From: Mariniphaga sp.
Lineage (GTDB): Bacteria > Bacteroidota > Bacteroidia > Bacteroidales > Prolixibacteraceae
Reading direction: 5' to 3'
NCBI GenBank assembly: GCA_025363795.1
Contig: JANYLE010000399.1
Span: forward strand, 1-6,498
DNA: 6,498 nucleotides
Position 1 is the first letter of the stretch. Every line of letters starts with the position of its first letter. Below are positions 1-6,395 of the stretch, one piece after another. The translations under genes and the position numbers were made by a program. The notes under the pieces were generated by a model. That model saw only the letters and a list, made by a program, of their open reading frames with translations. It made no database searches and was not told the DNA's origin.

Positions 1-26
1 AAAAAACAGAATCACCGACATTCCGA

Positions 27-245
27 CTATTTCAATTTGCTGTCTGAAGAACACCCATCATTCTCCTTTAATCCGCAATTTTCACAATGCTCTCCCCCAT
101 CCCGGATCGCATTCCCATTTCCACATGAACTATGGGGCAATTCACTTCCCGGACGAATCAAAATTTTAATCAGCAAACCTGTTACTGCAAGCGCCACTAA
201 AATAAATGACAATAGTAATAATTTAAAATTCACGGAATTAGCCAA
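27..245 (-). CDS. Small membrane-anchored Cys-rich protein
   Basis: 72-residue protein of unknown function. Residues 9-30 form one strongly hydrophobic segment (LLLLSFILVALAVTG...) that can act as an uncleaved membrane anchor. After a basic/proline turn (R31-P32-G33) comes a short hydrophilic tail with four cysteines, C41, C54, C57 and C65, including a C-x2-C-G pair that could bind a metal or form disulfides. The layout (N-terminal helix, 'IK' boundary, G-x-E, then spaced Cys with CxxCG) resembles short proteins annotated in Bacteroidota only as 'membrane or secreted protein'; that match is from memory. The frame opens with TTG at 245 directly after an in-frame TAA, so the start is TTG or an internal GTG at 233; no ATG is available in this frame. 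It diverges from the YkgJ-type gene across about 226 bp. The non-ATG start is the main doubt, but the overlapping opposite-strand ORF has no comparable protein-like features. Confidence 0.6.
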   Translation of the reverse strand: MANSVNFKLLLLSFILVALAVTGLLIKILIRPGSELPHSSCGNGNAIRDGGEHCENCGLKENDGCSSDSKLK

Positions 246-323
246 TTAAAATTCAACATCCACAAAACTCTTTACCAGCAGCGGAATCATCATTTACCAC
301 CAGATCACTTGTCTATAAGGATT

Positions 324-341
324 GAACAACTCATTTTGTTC
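324..341. promoter_or_regulatory. Inverted repeat, possible operator between divergent genes
   Basis: GAACAA-N6-TTGTTC is a perfect 6-bp dyad over 18 bp. It lies in the 226-bp gap between the minus-strand Cys-rich gene and the plus-strand YkgJ-type gene, 79 bp from the first start and 131 bp from the second. Its size and spacing fit a dimeric repressor site. No convincing TTTG / TAnnTTTG promoter pair was found next to it, and a 6-bp dyad can arise by chance in AT-rich DNA. Nothing else was recognised between 246 and 471. Confidence 0.2.
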
Positions 342-471
342 TGACATCAATGACTAAGAATATTAAATAGTTAATTAGCAAGACAAACAAAGAATTTGTC
401 ATTTGATTTCTTATCATTGTAGAGGAAATTTTCTATTGGAAATTAAGTCGTTTCGAACTAATTATATCAGG

Positions 472-1074
472 ATGGGTTCAGATAAAATAGTTTCTGCTGT
501 TGAAGAGGTTTTCAGGGAACTCGATGAACATTTGGAGAAAACAACTTCATTAACAGGGATGAAATGCCATCATCTTTGCAGCGCTTGTTGCAAAAAAACT
601 GATATTGAGGCAAGCCCTATTGAGTTTATCCCTTTGGCAGCCTGGCTTTATGAAACAGGACAAGTAGACGAATTTTTAACACGTCTTGATAAAAGTGATG
701 AGACCGGATATTGTGTCCTTTTTTCGCCGGATGCCTGGAAAGAAGGGAAATGGGGATGTCAGCAGTACGATAAAAGGGGCTTGATTTGTCGCCTTTTCGG
801 ATTTGGATATCGTCTTAACCGCGAAGGAGTGCCTGAATTGGTCACTTGTAAAATATTGAAAGATAGCTGCCCCTCTGCTGTTGCCAGAGCACGGCAAACA
901 GGTATCGAAACGCCTGATGAAGTTCCTCTTTTCCGAAATTATTCAATGCAACTCTACAGCATTGATCCTGATCTTGCAATCAATCTGATGCCAATCAATA
1001 AGGCGATCAGAGCAGCAATAGAAAAACTCTATTTCCACTATACGCTTGGCGTAGTACAGGAAAATGAAGAATAA
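472..1074 (+). CDS. YkgJ family cysteine cluster protein (putative zinc/iron-chelating domain)
   Basis: 200-residue cytoplasmic protein with the cysteine layout of the YkgJ / CxxCxxCC family (putative Fe-S oxidoreductase or zinc/iron-chelating domain). Counting from the ATG at 472, the first cluster is C32-x3-C36-x2-C39-C40. The second part has C81, then G95-C96-x2-Y99 followed by C106-R107-x-F109-G110, the usual 'Gc..Y..Rp..CR.fG' block, and finally C126 and C133. The frame is open back to a TTG at 403, but the extra 23 residues (MISYHCRG...) look unlike a family N-terminus, so the ATG at 472 is preferred. It has an AGG only 1 bp upstream and no useful Shine-Dalgarno, which is common in Bacteroidota. 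Members are thought to hold a metal or cluster, but no reaction is established, so a catalytic role is not claimed. It is convergent with the ferritin-like gene; both are probable metalloproteins, though nothing links them functionally. Confidence 0.88.
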   Translation: MGSDKIVSAVEEVFRELDEHLEKTTSLTGMKCHHLCSACCKKTDIEASPIEFIPLAAWLYETGQVDEFLTRLDKSDETGYCVLFSPDAWKEGKWGCQQYDKRGLICRLFGFGYRLNREGVPELVTCKILKDSCPSAVARARQTGIETPDEVPLFRNYSMQLYSIDPDLAINLMPINKAIRAAIEKLYFHYTLGVVQENEE

Positions 1075-1118
1075 GTTATTAAGTTGAAGATTTTTAAACA
1101 GAAACTGGCAAAGTGAAA

Positions 1119-1137
1119 TTAACCGGCCACCCGTTAA
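1119..1137. terminator. Weak hairpin in convergent gap, possible bidirectional terminator
   Basis: In the 66-bp gap between two convergent genes, TTAAC and GTTAA can pair, followed by a C-C mismatch and a GG/CC pair around a 3-nt loop. There is no clear U-run on either side, so termination here is inferred mostly from the convergent layout. Confidence 0.25.
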
Positions 1138-1140
1138 ACA

Positions 1141-1620
1141 CTAAATGGCTGCAGGCAAAACATTTGCTTTCATATATTTCTCCATCCGAATAGCATGATT
1201 TAAATCGTCGCCATTCAATTTCTGAAATATCTTTTCCATTTGCGAAGTTGGTTCTTCGGTCATAAAGGCTTCAAAATGCGACTCTCCTGCTGAATTTTCA
1301 AGCTCCAGACCAAACTTAAAGGCTTCCAATCTTGTTGGCGGAATCAATTTATATTGCTCAATTCTCGCCTTTAAAAGATTATTTAATTCTCTGAGATCAT
1401 TAGTCTGTTTTTCAATTGAGTCTGTCGAATCTATACTTTCTGGCATGAAAATATCGTTAATCGACTCAATCAATGCTGCATGGTTCATCTCCTCTATAGC
1501 AATTTTCCACCAAAAGTCATAATCCGCAGGGAATTTAACACTAAACAGCGAATAAAGATCGCCAATATTGAGTTCCAATTCGATTGACTCTTTGAGAAAG
1601 AGCTTTATTTCCTGATCCAT
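1141..1620 (-). CDS. Rubrerythrin/ferritin-like diiron-type protein
   Basis: 159-residue, mostly helical, soluble protein. Two half-repeats each resemble a ferritin-like helix pair. In the first, E16 lies seven residues before Y23 (as in rubrerythrin E-x6-Y), followed by FP..Y.FWWKIAIEEMNHA with the E44-x2-H47 metal-ligand motif. In the second, E106/E108/E113 and F116 repeat the pattern, and GDDLNHA supplies D139-x2-H142, where the family normally has E-x2-H. A charged linker (about residues 60-95) separates the halves. There is no C-terminal rubredoxin domain, so it is not a classical rubrerythrin. Family members bind a di-metal site and act in peroxide reduction, iron handling or as yet unassigned roles; which applies here cannot be read from sequence. 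The frame extends four codons to a TTG at 1632, but the ATG at 1620 (MDQEIKLF) starts directly at helix 1 and has a GGA about 9 bp upstream. It is transcribed alone, 136 bp after the SGNH hydrolase stop. Confidence 0.8.
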   Translation of the reverse strand: MDQEIKLFLKESIELELNIGDLYSLFSVKFPADYDFWWKIAIEEMNHAALIESINDIFMPESIDSTDSIEKQTNDLRELNNLLKARIEQYKLIPPTRLEAFKFGLELENSAGESHFEAFMTEEPTSQMEKIFQKLNGDDLNHAIRMEKYMKANVLPAAI

Positions 1621-1694
1621 AACGAATTCCAATTAATTAACTTACCGGGCACAGCCTTGTTAAAAGTACTGTAATTTCTGCCTGGTCAAACTGA

Positions 1695-1716
1695 CTTATT
1701 GTATTAAATCAATAAG
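1695..1716. repeat. Inverted repeat CTTATTG-N8-CAATAAG upstream of ferritin-like gene
   Basis: A perfect 7-bp dyad with an 8-nt AT-rich spacer lies 41 bp beyond the SGNH hydrolase stop and 75 bp upstream of the ferritin-like ATG. On the minus strand it falls between a TTG (about 1719-1721) and TCAGTTTG (1687-1694), the latter one base off the Bacteroidota -7 consensus TAnnTTTG. It could be an operator in a promoter spacer or the hairpin ending the upstream operon. No U-run follows it, which argues against an intrinsic terminator. Confidence 0.3.
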
Positions 1717-1756
1717 CCAACAAGTAAAACCTGTCAGCTCATTGATTAAGGTCATA

Positions 1757-2533
1757 TTATCTTCCAAAAACATATTTCATCCAGTTCGTTGCCATTAATT
1801 GAGCTCCGGCAACCGTAGGATGTACCCCATCTGCTGTCCAGTAAGTGGGTGGTGCAATTTTTGAGGCTTTGGCAAAAATCTCATGATAAGGGATAAAAAT
1901 AGTGTTAAATTCACCTGCCAATTTTCGCGCGGCTACGCGGTAAAGGTCAAATTCTGGAAACCATGTTGCATCAACAGCTTTGCAACCTAATACTGCAAAC
2001 GGTTCACAAATAACAATTTTGGTATCCGGAAGCGCCTCTTTTGTTCTTTTGAGCAGCGCCTTGAAATCCCTTTCGTAGATCTCAACCGTTCCGTCGTAAT
2101 TGCCGTTGTGTTTATGCCAGTAATCGTTAACCCCGATCAGAATACTTAAAACTGATGGTTTCAAGTCGAGGCATTCGTTCTGCCATCTTTCTGCCAGCTG
2201 ATAAACCTTATTTCCACTAATTCCCCTGTTGTAAATCTTCAGATCTTTGGCCGGAAATGTATTCAAAAGATTGGCTGCTGCCAGAAAAGCGTAACCGCCG
2301 CCAAGTGCATTCTGCACATTGGGCTCTTTTACTTCCCTGTTCCTGCCTGCATCTGTAATTGAATCTCCCTGAAAAAGAATCACATTACTATATTTCAATG
2401 AGTTAAGGTTAATCTTTGATGCTGTAGAAGCCATCTCTGTTTCATTTGCCGATACAAAAACAGGAATTGCAGCTATTCCCGCGGTTCCGATCAACGCTCT
2501 TTTCAAAAAATCTCTGCGATCTGACATTTTCAT
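1757..2533 (-). CDS. Tat-exported SGNH/GDSL hydrolase (probable esterase)
   Basis: 258-residue exported hydrolase. The N-terminus carries a twin-arginine signal, D5-R6-R7-D8-F9-L10-K11, followed by a hydrophobic stretch (A13-V27) and a likely cleavage after V-S-A29. The SGNH blocks are all present: block I G56-D57-S58-I59-T60 with nucleophile S58; block II around N102-R103-G104-I105-S106-G107, giving the oxyanion glycine; block III G134-V135-N136-D137 with N136; block V D235-G236-V237-H238-P239, giving the catalytic Asp and His. The family cleaves O-acyl esters, often acetyl groups on plant cell-wall polysaccharides; the exact substrate is not visible. The ATG at 2533 is used; a second ATG at 2527 would keep the RR motif. 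It lies 17 bp behind the NTPase gene and is probably cotranscribed. The nearby galacturonate genes make a pectin-deacetylating role plausible, but they are in a separate, divergent unit, so this is only inference. Confidence 0.88.
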   Translation of the reverse strand: MKMSDRRDFLKRALIGTAGIAAIPVFVSANETEMASTASKINLNSLKYSNVILFQGDSITDAGRNREVKEPNVQNALGGGYAFLAAANLLNTFPAKDLKIYNRGISGNKVYQLAERWQNECLDLKPSVLSILIGVNDYWHKHNGNYDGTVEIYERDFKALLKRTKEALPDTKIVICEPFAVLGCKAVDATWFPEFDLYRVAARKLAGEFNTIFIPYHEIFAKASKIAPPTYWTADGVHPTVAGAQLMATNWMKYVFGR

Positions 2534-2550
2534 GATTAATTAATAATTGG

Positions 2551-3072
2551 TTATATGGTTTTTAGTATAAATTCAATTCTTTCTTCCGGCGAAACAAATG
2601 GAAGATCAATCAGTTCATACCCAAAATTCAGATAAGCCTGGACGATAAAATCATGGATTTTAACTGCCTCTTCAAAAGTTTCAGTTCTGATTTGATCGTT
2701 TCGGTATATTTGGCGCCAGGGCGGGGTTACAAACACCTTCACAGCATAACGATTTGCAGCTATGGCCGCTTTTAGAGGTTGTGAAATTTCTTTCCCTTTG
2801 TATATGGAAAATGCTGCCTGATCAGGCAATCCCCGATCACTAAATGCAATTTTATGAATATCAACACTATTTAAAAATTCAATTCGTCCTTTCATTACCC
2901 GTTTTTCGAATCCCGCGCGATCTTTCCACGGAAGCAAATCCCCTCCTTCTGCAAGTTGATCTGCAATAATTTGCCTTGCAATTTCACCTCCGACAGGATA
3001 ACAAAGTTCATGAAGCTTTTCAATTAATATAGTTTTACCAAATCCAGGTCCGCCGGTAATCACATATACCAT
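2551..3072 (-). CDS. AAA_28-type P-loop NTPase / kinase-like protein
   Basis: 173-residue cytoplasmic P-loop protein. The Walker A motif sits at the very start, G7-G-P-G-F-G-K13-T14, after a single beta strand (VYVIT). Strand 3 ends in F77-S78-D79-R80-G81-L82-P83-D84, the Asp-Arg motif used by small nucleotide and metabolite kinases. An arginine-rich lid-like segment follows, R120, R124 and R129, within PPWRQIYRND. Length and motif order match the AAA_28 / NadR-like NTPase group, which is small, single-domain and of unknown substrate in most bacteria. It lacks the sensor and arginine-finger regions of true AAA+ machines, so a kinase-like role is more likely than a remodelling one; this is inference. 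The ATG at 3072 is immediately followed by Walker A strand residues, and AGAAGG about 12 bp upstream may serve as a weak ribosome binding site. It is the first gene of a probable two-gene unit with the SGNH hydrolase and diverges from uxaB. Confidence 0.85.
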   Translation of the reverse strand: MVYVITGGPGFGKTILIEKLHELCYPVGGEIARQIIADQLAEGGDLLPWKDRAGFEKRVMKGRIEFLNSVDIHKIAFSDRGLPDQAAFSIYKGKEISQPLKAAIAANRYAVKVFVTPPWRQIYRNDQIRTETFEEAVKIHDFIVQAYLNFGYELIDLPFVSPEERIEFILKTI

Positions 3073-3198
3073 AATCTTTACCTTCTATTTCAAGCTAAAA
3101 ATAGTAATTCATTCTAATGAAATGGAGTTTTAAAACCCGCGAAAGTGGTAATATTAATTTTACATTAAATCAAGACGAAGCAAATAGCATCAAGTGTC

Positions 3199-3218
3199 TG
3201 TTAATATGATATATAACA
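3199..3218. repeat. Inverted repeat TGTTA-N10-TAACA
   Basis: Five-base arms separated by a 10-bp AT-rich spacer, so that the half-sites are about 1.5 helical turns apart. It lies roughly 45 bp upstream of the candidate -7 element for uxaB, where an activator could bind. The short arms mean chance is a real alternative. Confidence 0.2.
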
Positions 3219-3232
3219 CATTGTCAATTTTA

Positions 3233-3269
3233 TTTGGATCTGCCACAGAGAAAAATATTCCTATTTTTG
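3233..3269 (+). promoter_or_regulatory. Candidate Bacteroidota-type promoter for uxaBA
   Basis: TATTTTTG at 3262-3269 matches the Bacteroidota -7 consensus TAnnTTTG exactly. The nearest TTTG upstream (3233-3236) leaves a 25-bp spacer, longer than usual, so the -33 element is uncertain. Transcription would begin near 3275, giving a leader of about 70 nt before the uxaB ATG. Confidence 0.35.
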
Positions 3270-3276
3270 TCGCTTT

Positions 3277-3292
3277 CCGTGTGCGATCACGG
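3277..3292. promoter_or_regulatory. Operator-like palindrome at the predicted uxaBA transcription start
   Basis: CCGTG-N6-CACGG is a 16-bp dyad with a central CG, the general form of LacI/GalR-family operators. It lies 7 bp downstream of the candidate -7 element and 55 bp upstream of the uxaB ATG, where a bound repressor would block transcription. It is also the most GC-rich patch in an otherwise AT-rich gap. The regulator gene is not in the window, and a short RNA hairpin in the leader is an alternative reading. Confidence 0.4.
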
Positions 3293-3347
3293 ATTTATTA
3301 TTCAATAATTTTCTTCGCAAAGGAAGTTCATACAATAAGAAAGAACG

Positions 3348-4838
3348 ATGTTAAAACTCAACAGAAGTACAGTTAAAAACCTTCCGGTTTATCCGGAAAG
3401 AATTCTACAATTTGGTGAAGGTAATTTTCTAAGGGCATTTGTGGACTGGATGGTTACCAAAATGAATCAAAACGCCGATTTCAATTCCGGAGTTGTAGTT
3501 GTTCAGCCGATAGAACGAGGGATGGTGGATATGATTAATGCACAGGATGGACTTTATCATGTCTATCTGAAAGGGATTAAAGACGGCAAACCGATTAAAG
3601 AGTTTACGCTCGTCGATAGCATCACGCGCGGATTAAATCCATATACCCAGTTAAATGAATATAAAGCATTTATAGATAGTCCGGAATTGAGATTTGTTGT
3701 TTCGAATAAAACGGAAGCAGGAATCGCATGGGACGAAAGTGATCATTTGGATATGAAACTTCAAAATTCATTTCCAGGCAAGATGACTGCCTTGCTTTAT
3801 CAACGCTATAAAACCTTTAAAGGCGACCCGTCAAAAGGGTTAATCATCATTTGTTGTGAATTGATTGACAGAAATGCCTATTTCTTAAAGAAATACATTC
3901 TTAAACATAGCGAAAACTGGAAACTGGAACCAGAATTTGTAGAATGGCTCAACAATTCATGCGCCTTTTGCAATTCATTGGTTGACAGAATAGTTCCAGG
4001 ATTCCCAAAAGATGAGATTGATGCGATCCAGCATGAATTGGGATATGAGGATAATCTGGTTGTCGTTGGCGAATATTTTCACCTTTGGGTAATTGAAGCA
4101 CCGGAATGGGTAGAAAAAGAATTTCCAGCTGTAAAGGCAGGGCTTGATGTAAAGTTTGTAAAAGATATGAAGCGGTTCCGCGAACAAAAGGTTCAGGTTC
4201 TGAATGGTTGTCATACTGGAAGTTATGCCGTATCTTTCCTTAGCGGAATGGAAACAGTACGCGAGGCTTTTGAAAATCTCGAAGTTGGCCATTTTATGAA
4301 AGAGATGGTTTATGACGAGGTTTTACCCGTGCTGGATGGCTCAGAGAAGGAACTTACTTCTTTTGCCAATAAGATCCTTGAACGCTTCAGAAATCCATAT
4401 ATCAGGCATCTTTGGCAGAGTATTGCCCTGAATGCCATGTCGAAATGGGAAACTAGAAATCTCCCTACATTATTGAATTATTACGAGTCCCATCAGATGT
4501 TGCCTCAGAAAATTGTTTTTTCGCTGGCAGCGATGATTGCTTATTTCAAGGGCGAATCGAATGGGGTAAGCTATAAAGTACAGGATGACCAATGGATTCT
4601 TGATTTTTATGAGGAAGCATGGGCCGCTTGTGACGGAAGACCAATATCTATTGAAGCTTTAGTCAAAAAAGTACTTCAGTTGGAAAAAGTTTGGAAACAA
4701 GACCTTAACAAAGTTCCTAATCTTACAATTTCAGTAACTTGCTACCTGTTCCTGATTGAGCAGGTTGGCATGAAAAAAGCGGTAAAAGCCGTTCTAAACG
4801 AGAACAATCCATTAATGAAGATTGGTCAGGAATCGTAA
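3348..4838 (+). CDS. uxaB: Tagaturonate reductase (altronate oxidoreductase)
   Basis: 496-residue cytoplasmic enzyme of the polyol-specific long-chain dehydrogenase (mannitol dehydrogenase) family. It reduces D-tagaturonate to D-altronate with NADH, the second step of D-galacturonate catabolism. The N-terminal nucleotide-binding motif is at residues 15-34 (Y-P-E-R-I-L-Q-F-G-E-G-N-F-L-R-A-F-V-D-W), very close to E. coli UxaB as remembered, followed by SGVVVVQPIE. CELIDRN and SLVDRIVPGFP are further UxaB-like blocks. The catalytic motif K281-x4-N286-x2-H289 (KVQVLNGCH) is intact, and the C-terminal helical domain carries RNPYIRH (348-354) and SIALNAMSKW. Length is normal for the family (about 480-500). 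The ATG at 3348 places the start ten or so residues before the conserved block, as expected; upstream AAGAAAG is a weak ribosome binding site. It is followed 58 bp later by uxaA in the same direction. Fructuronate or mannitol specificity is less likely given the UxaB signature and the uxaA neighbour. Confidence 0.95.
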   Translation: MLKLNRSTVKNLPVYPERILQFGEGNFLRAFVDWMVTKMNQNADFNSGVVVVQPIERGMVDMINAQDGLYHVYLKGIKDGKPIKEFTLVDSITRGLNPYTQLNEYKAFIDSPELRFVVSNKTEAGIAWDESDHLDMKLQNSFPGKMTALLYQRYKTFKGDPSKGLIIICCELIDRNAYFLKKYILKHSENWKLEPEFVEWLNNSCAFCNSLVDRIVPGFPKDEIDAIQHELGYEDNLVVVGEYFHLWVIEAPEWVEKEFPAVKAGLDVKFVKDMKRFREQKVQVLNGCHTGSYAVSFLSGMETVREAFENLEVGHFMKEMVYDEVLPVLDGSEKELTSFANKILERFRNPYIRHLWQSIALNAMSKWETRNLPTLLNYYESHQMLPQKIVFSLAAMIAYFKGESNGVSYKVQDDQWILDFYEEAWAACDGRPISIEALVKKVLQLEKVWKQDLNKVPNLTISVTCYLFLIEQVGMKKAVKAVLNENNPLMKIGQES

Positions 4839-4896
4839 AGCATTCTATTACTGATTTATAAAATCAAAGCTCCGGAAAGAAAATATCAAATTGCGA

Positions 4897-6384
4897 ATGG
4901 AAAAATTTATTAGAATCAATCCCCGCGACAATGTCGCTGTTTGTCTCGAACCGGTGGTCATAGGTGAGAAGATCACTATCGGAGTTCTTGAACTTGTCGT
5001 TAAGGATGAGATACCGGTTGGGCATAAAATGGCTATATTCCCAATAGGGAACGGTGAAAATGTCATCAAATATGGTGAACCGATCGGGCATGTTACAGAA
5101 TCAGTCGAAGCTGGTTCTTATATCCATTCGCAGAATCTGAAAACAAATCTATCGGGAAATCTTGAATATGAGTTTAATCAAAAACTAAGGGAAATTTCCA
5201 AACCAGCTGAAGTGCGCAGCTTTAAAGGTTATCTTAGGAAGAATGGAGAGGTAGGCGTCCGAAACGAGCTCTGGATTGTGCCCACAGTAGGTTGTGTTAA
5301 CGGTCAGGCGCAGCAAATCATTGACCGGTTTAAAAGTCTGGTCAATCCCAAAGATATAGATGCTACCGAAGTTTTCAAGCATAACTATGGCTGTTCTCAG
5401 CTTGGTGATGATCACACAAATACGAAGACAGCTTTATCTGATCTTGTAAAACATCCCAATGCTGGCGGTGTATTGGTACTCAGCCTGGGATGCGAAAACC
5501 TTCAAATGGAAGAATTTCGTGCGGCATTGGGCGATTATGACAAACAAAGGATCCGTTTTTTGAAAGCGCAGGATGTAAGTGATGAAATTGCCGAAGGGGT
5601 GACCATTCTTAGGGAAATCTACGAGGTAATGCGAAACGACAAGCGGATCAAAGTACCTGTGTCGTCACTTCGGATAGGTTTAAAATGCGGAGGATCTGAT
5701 GGCTTTTCAGGGATTACAGCTAACCCTTTGCTTGGAGCTTTTTCGGATTACCTGGTTGCTTCAGGAGGCACGACAGTATTAACCGAGGTTCCCGAAATGT
5801 TTGGAGCAGAATCGATCCTCATGGAACGAGCTGAAAATAAGGAGATATTTAATAAAACAGTAAGCCTAATCAACGATTTCAAAGATTATTTTGCGGCTCA
5901 TAATCAACCCGTTTACGAAAATCCATCACCAGGAAATAAAGCCGGAGGGATCACAACATTAGAGGAGAAATCGCTTGGCTGTACGCAGAAATGTGGCAAT
6001 GCAACAGTTATTGATGTATTAAAGTATGGTGAAAGAATTCATAAAAACGGACTTAACCTTCTTTCGGCTCCTGGGAACGATCTTGTAGCAACTTCAGCAC
6101 TCGGTTTCAGCGGATGCCAGATGGTGCTATTTACAACGGGACGTGGCACTCCGTTTGGCAGTTTCGTCCCTACGATGAAAATCTCAACAAATACAGCAAT
6201 CTACCTGAAAAAGCGGAACTGGATCGATTTTAATGCTGGCGAATTACTCAATGGCGAATCAATGAGTAGTGCAATGGATCGGTTTTTGGATTATATTATC
6301 AAAGTTGCTGAAGGAGAACAACTTAATCACGAAAAGACGGGTTTTAAGGAGATTGCAATCTTCAAAATGGGGGTTACACTTTAG
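4897..6384 (+). CDS. uxaA: Altronate dehydratase
   Basis: 495-residue cytoplasmic enzyme of the UxaA/GarD family. It dehydrates D-altronate to 2-keto-3-deoxy-D-gluconate, directly after the UxaB step; the E. coli enzyme depends on iron. Residues about 5-75 form the SAF domain (INPRDNVAV, then VGHKMAIFPI and the IKYGEPIGH block). The catalytic part begins near R109 (SFKGYLRKNGEVGVRN) and has the family motifs H162-N-Y-G-C166-S-Q-L-G-D-D-H173, G261-L-K-C264-G-G-S-D-G-F-S-G-I-T-A-N-P277, G361-C362-T-Q-K-C366-G and G415-R-G-T-P-F-G421. Both domains are fused in one chain, as in E. coli UxaA, rather than split. The frame extends two codons to a TTG at 4891, but the ATG at 4897 (MEKFIRINP) is the natural start. 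A GGAAAG lies about 20 bp upstream, too far to be a normal ribosome binding site. It is probably cotranscribed with uxaB and is followed by a strong terminator. Galactarate dehydratase is the nearest alternative but does not fit the uxaB context. Confidence 0.95.
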   Translation: MEKFIRINPRDNVAVCLEPVVIGEKITIGVLELVVKDEIPVGHKMAIFPIGNGENVIKYGEPIGHVTESVEAGSYIHSQNLKTNLSGNLEYEFNQKLREISKPAEVRSFKGYLRKNGEVGVRNELWIVPTVGCVNGQAQQIIDRFKSLVNPKDIDATEVFKHNYGCSQLGDDHTNTKTALSDLVKHPNAGGVLVLSLGCENLQMEEFRAALGDYDKQRIRFLKAQDVSDEIAEGVTILREIYEVMRNDKRIKVPVSSLRIGLKCGGSDGFSGITANPLLGAFSDYLVASGGTTVLTEVPEMFGAESILMERAENKEIFNKTVSLINDFKDYFAAHNQPVYENPSPGNKAGGITTLEEKSLGCTQKCGNATVIDVLKYGERIHKNGLNLLSAPGNDLVATSALGFSGCQMVLFTTGRGTPFGSFVPTMKISTNTAIYLKKRNWIDFNAGELLNGESMSSAMDRFLDYIIKVAEGEQLNHEKTGFKEIAIFKMGVTL

Positions 6385-6395
6385 CTATTCTGAAT

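Larger units (their letters stand above)
3073..3347. other. Divergent regulatory intergenic region (NTPase gene / uxaB)
   Basis: This 275-bp AT-rich gap lies between the minus-strand NTPase operon and the plus-strand uxaBA operon and must hold both promoters. It contains two inverted repeats and one possible -7 element, listed separately. No convincing promoter was recognised for the minus-strand direction. A 60-codon frame (3194-3376) crosses it but looks non-coding. Confidence 0.6.

Noticed and set aside
37..249. 70-codon plus-strand frame opposite the Cys-rich gene
   Set aside because: It lacks domain features. The minus-strand frame has a clear membrane helix and spaced cysteines, so this is its antisense shadow.
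403..471. N-terminal extension of the YkgJ-type protein from a TTG
   Set aside because: The extra residues do not resemble a family N-terminus, and an ATG at 472 gives a normal-length protein.
3194..3376. 60-codon plus-strand frame in the NTPase/uxaB gap
   Set aside because: It overlaps the uxaB start in another frame, crosses the candidate promoter and dyads, begins far from any ribosome binding site and has no recognisable domain.
3975..4292. 105-codon minus-strand frame inside uxaB
   Set aside because: It is fully antisense to a well-supported conserved enzyme and has no protein-like features.
4839..4896. Possible terminator or promoter between uxaB and uxaA
   Set aside because: No hairpin with a T-run and no TAnnTTTG element was seen in the 58 bp, so cotranscription is the simpler reading.
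4848..5091. Two overlapping minus-strand frames at the uxaA start
   Set aside because: They are antisense to the SAF domain of uxaA and mutually overlapping, with no recognisable motif.
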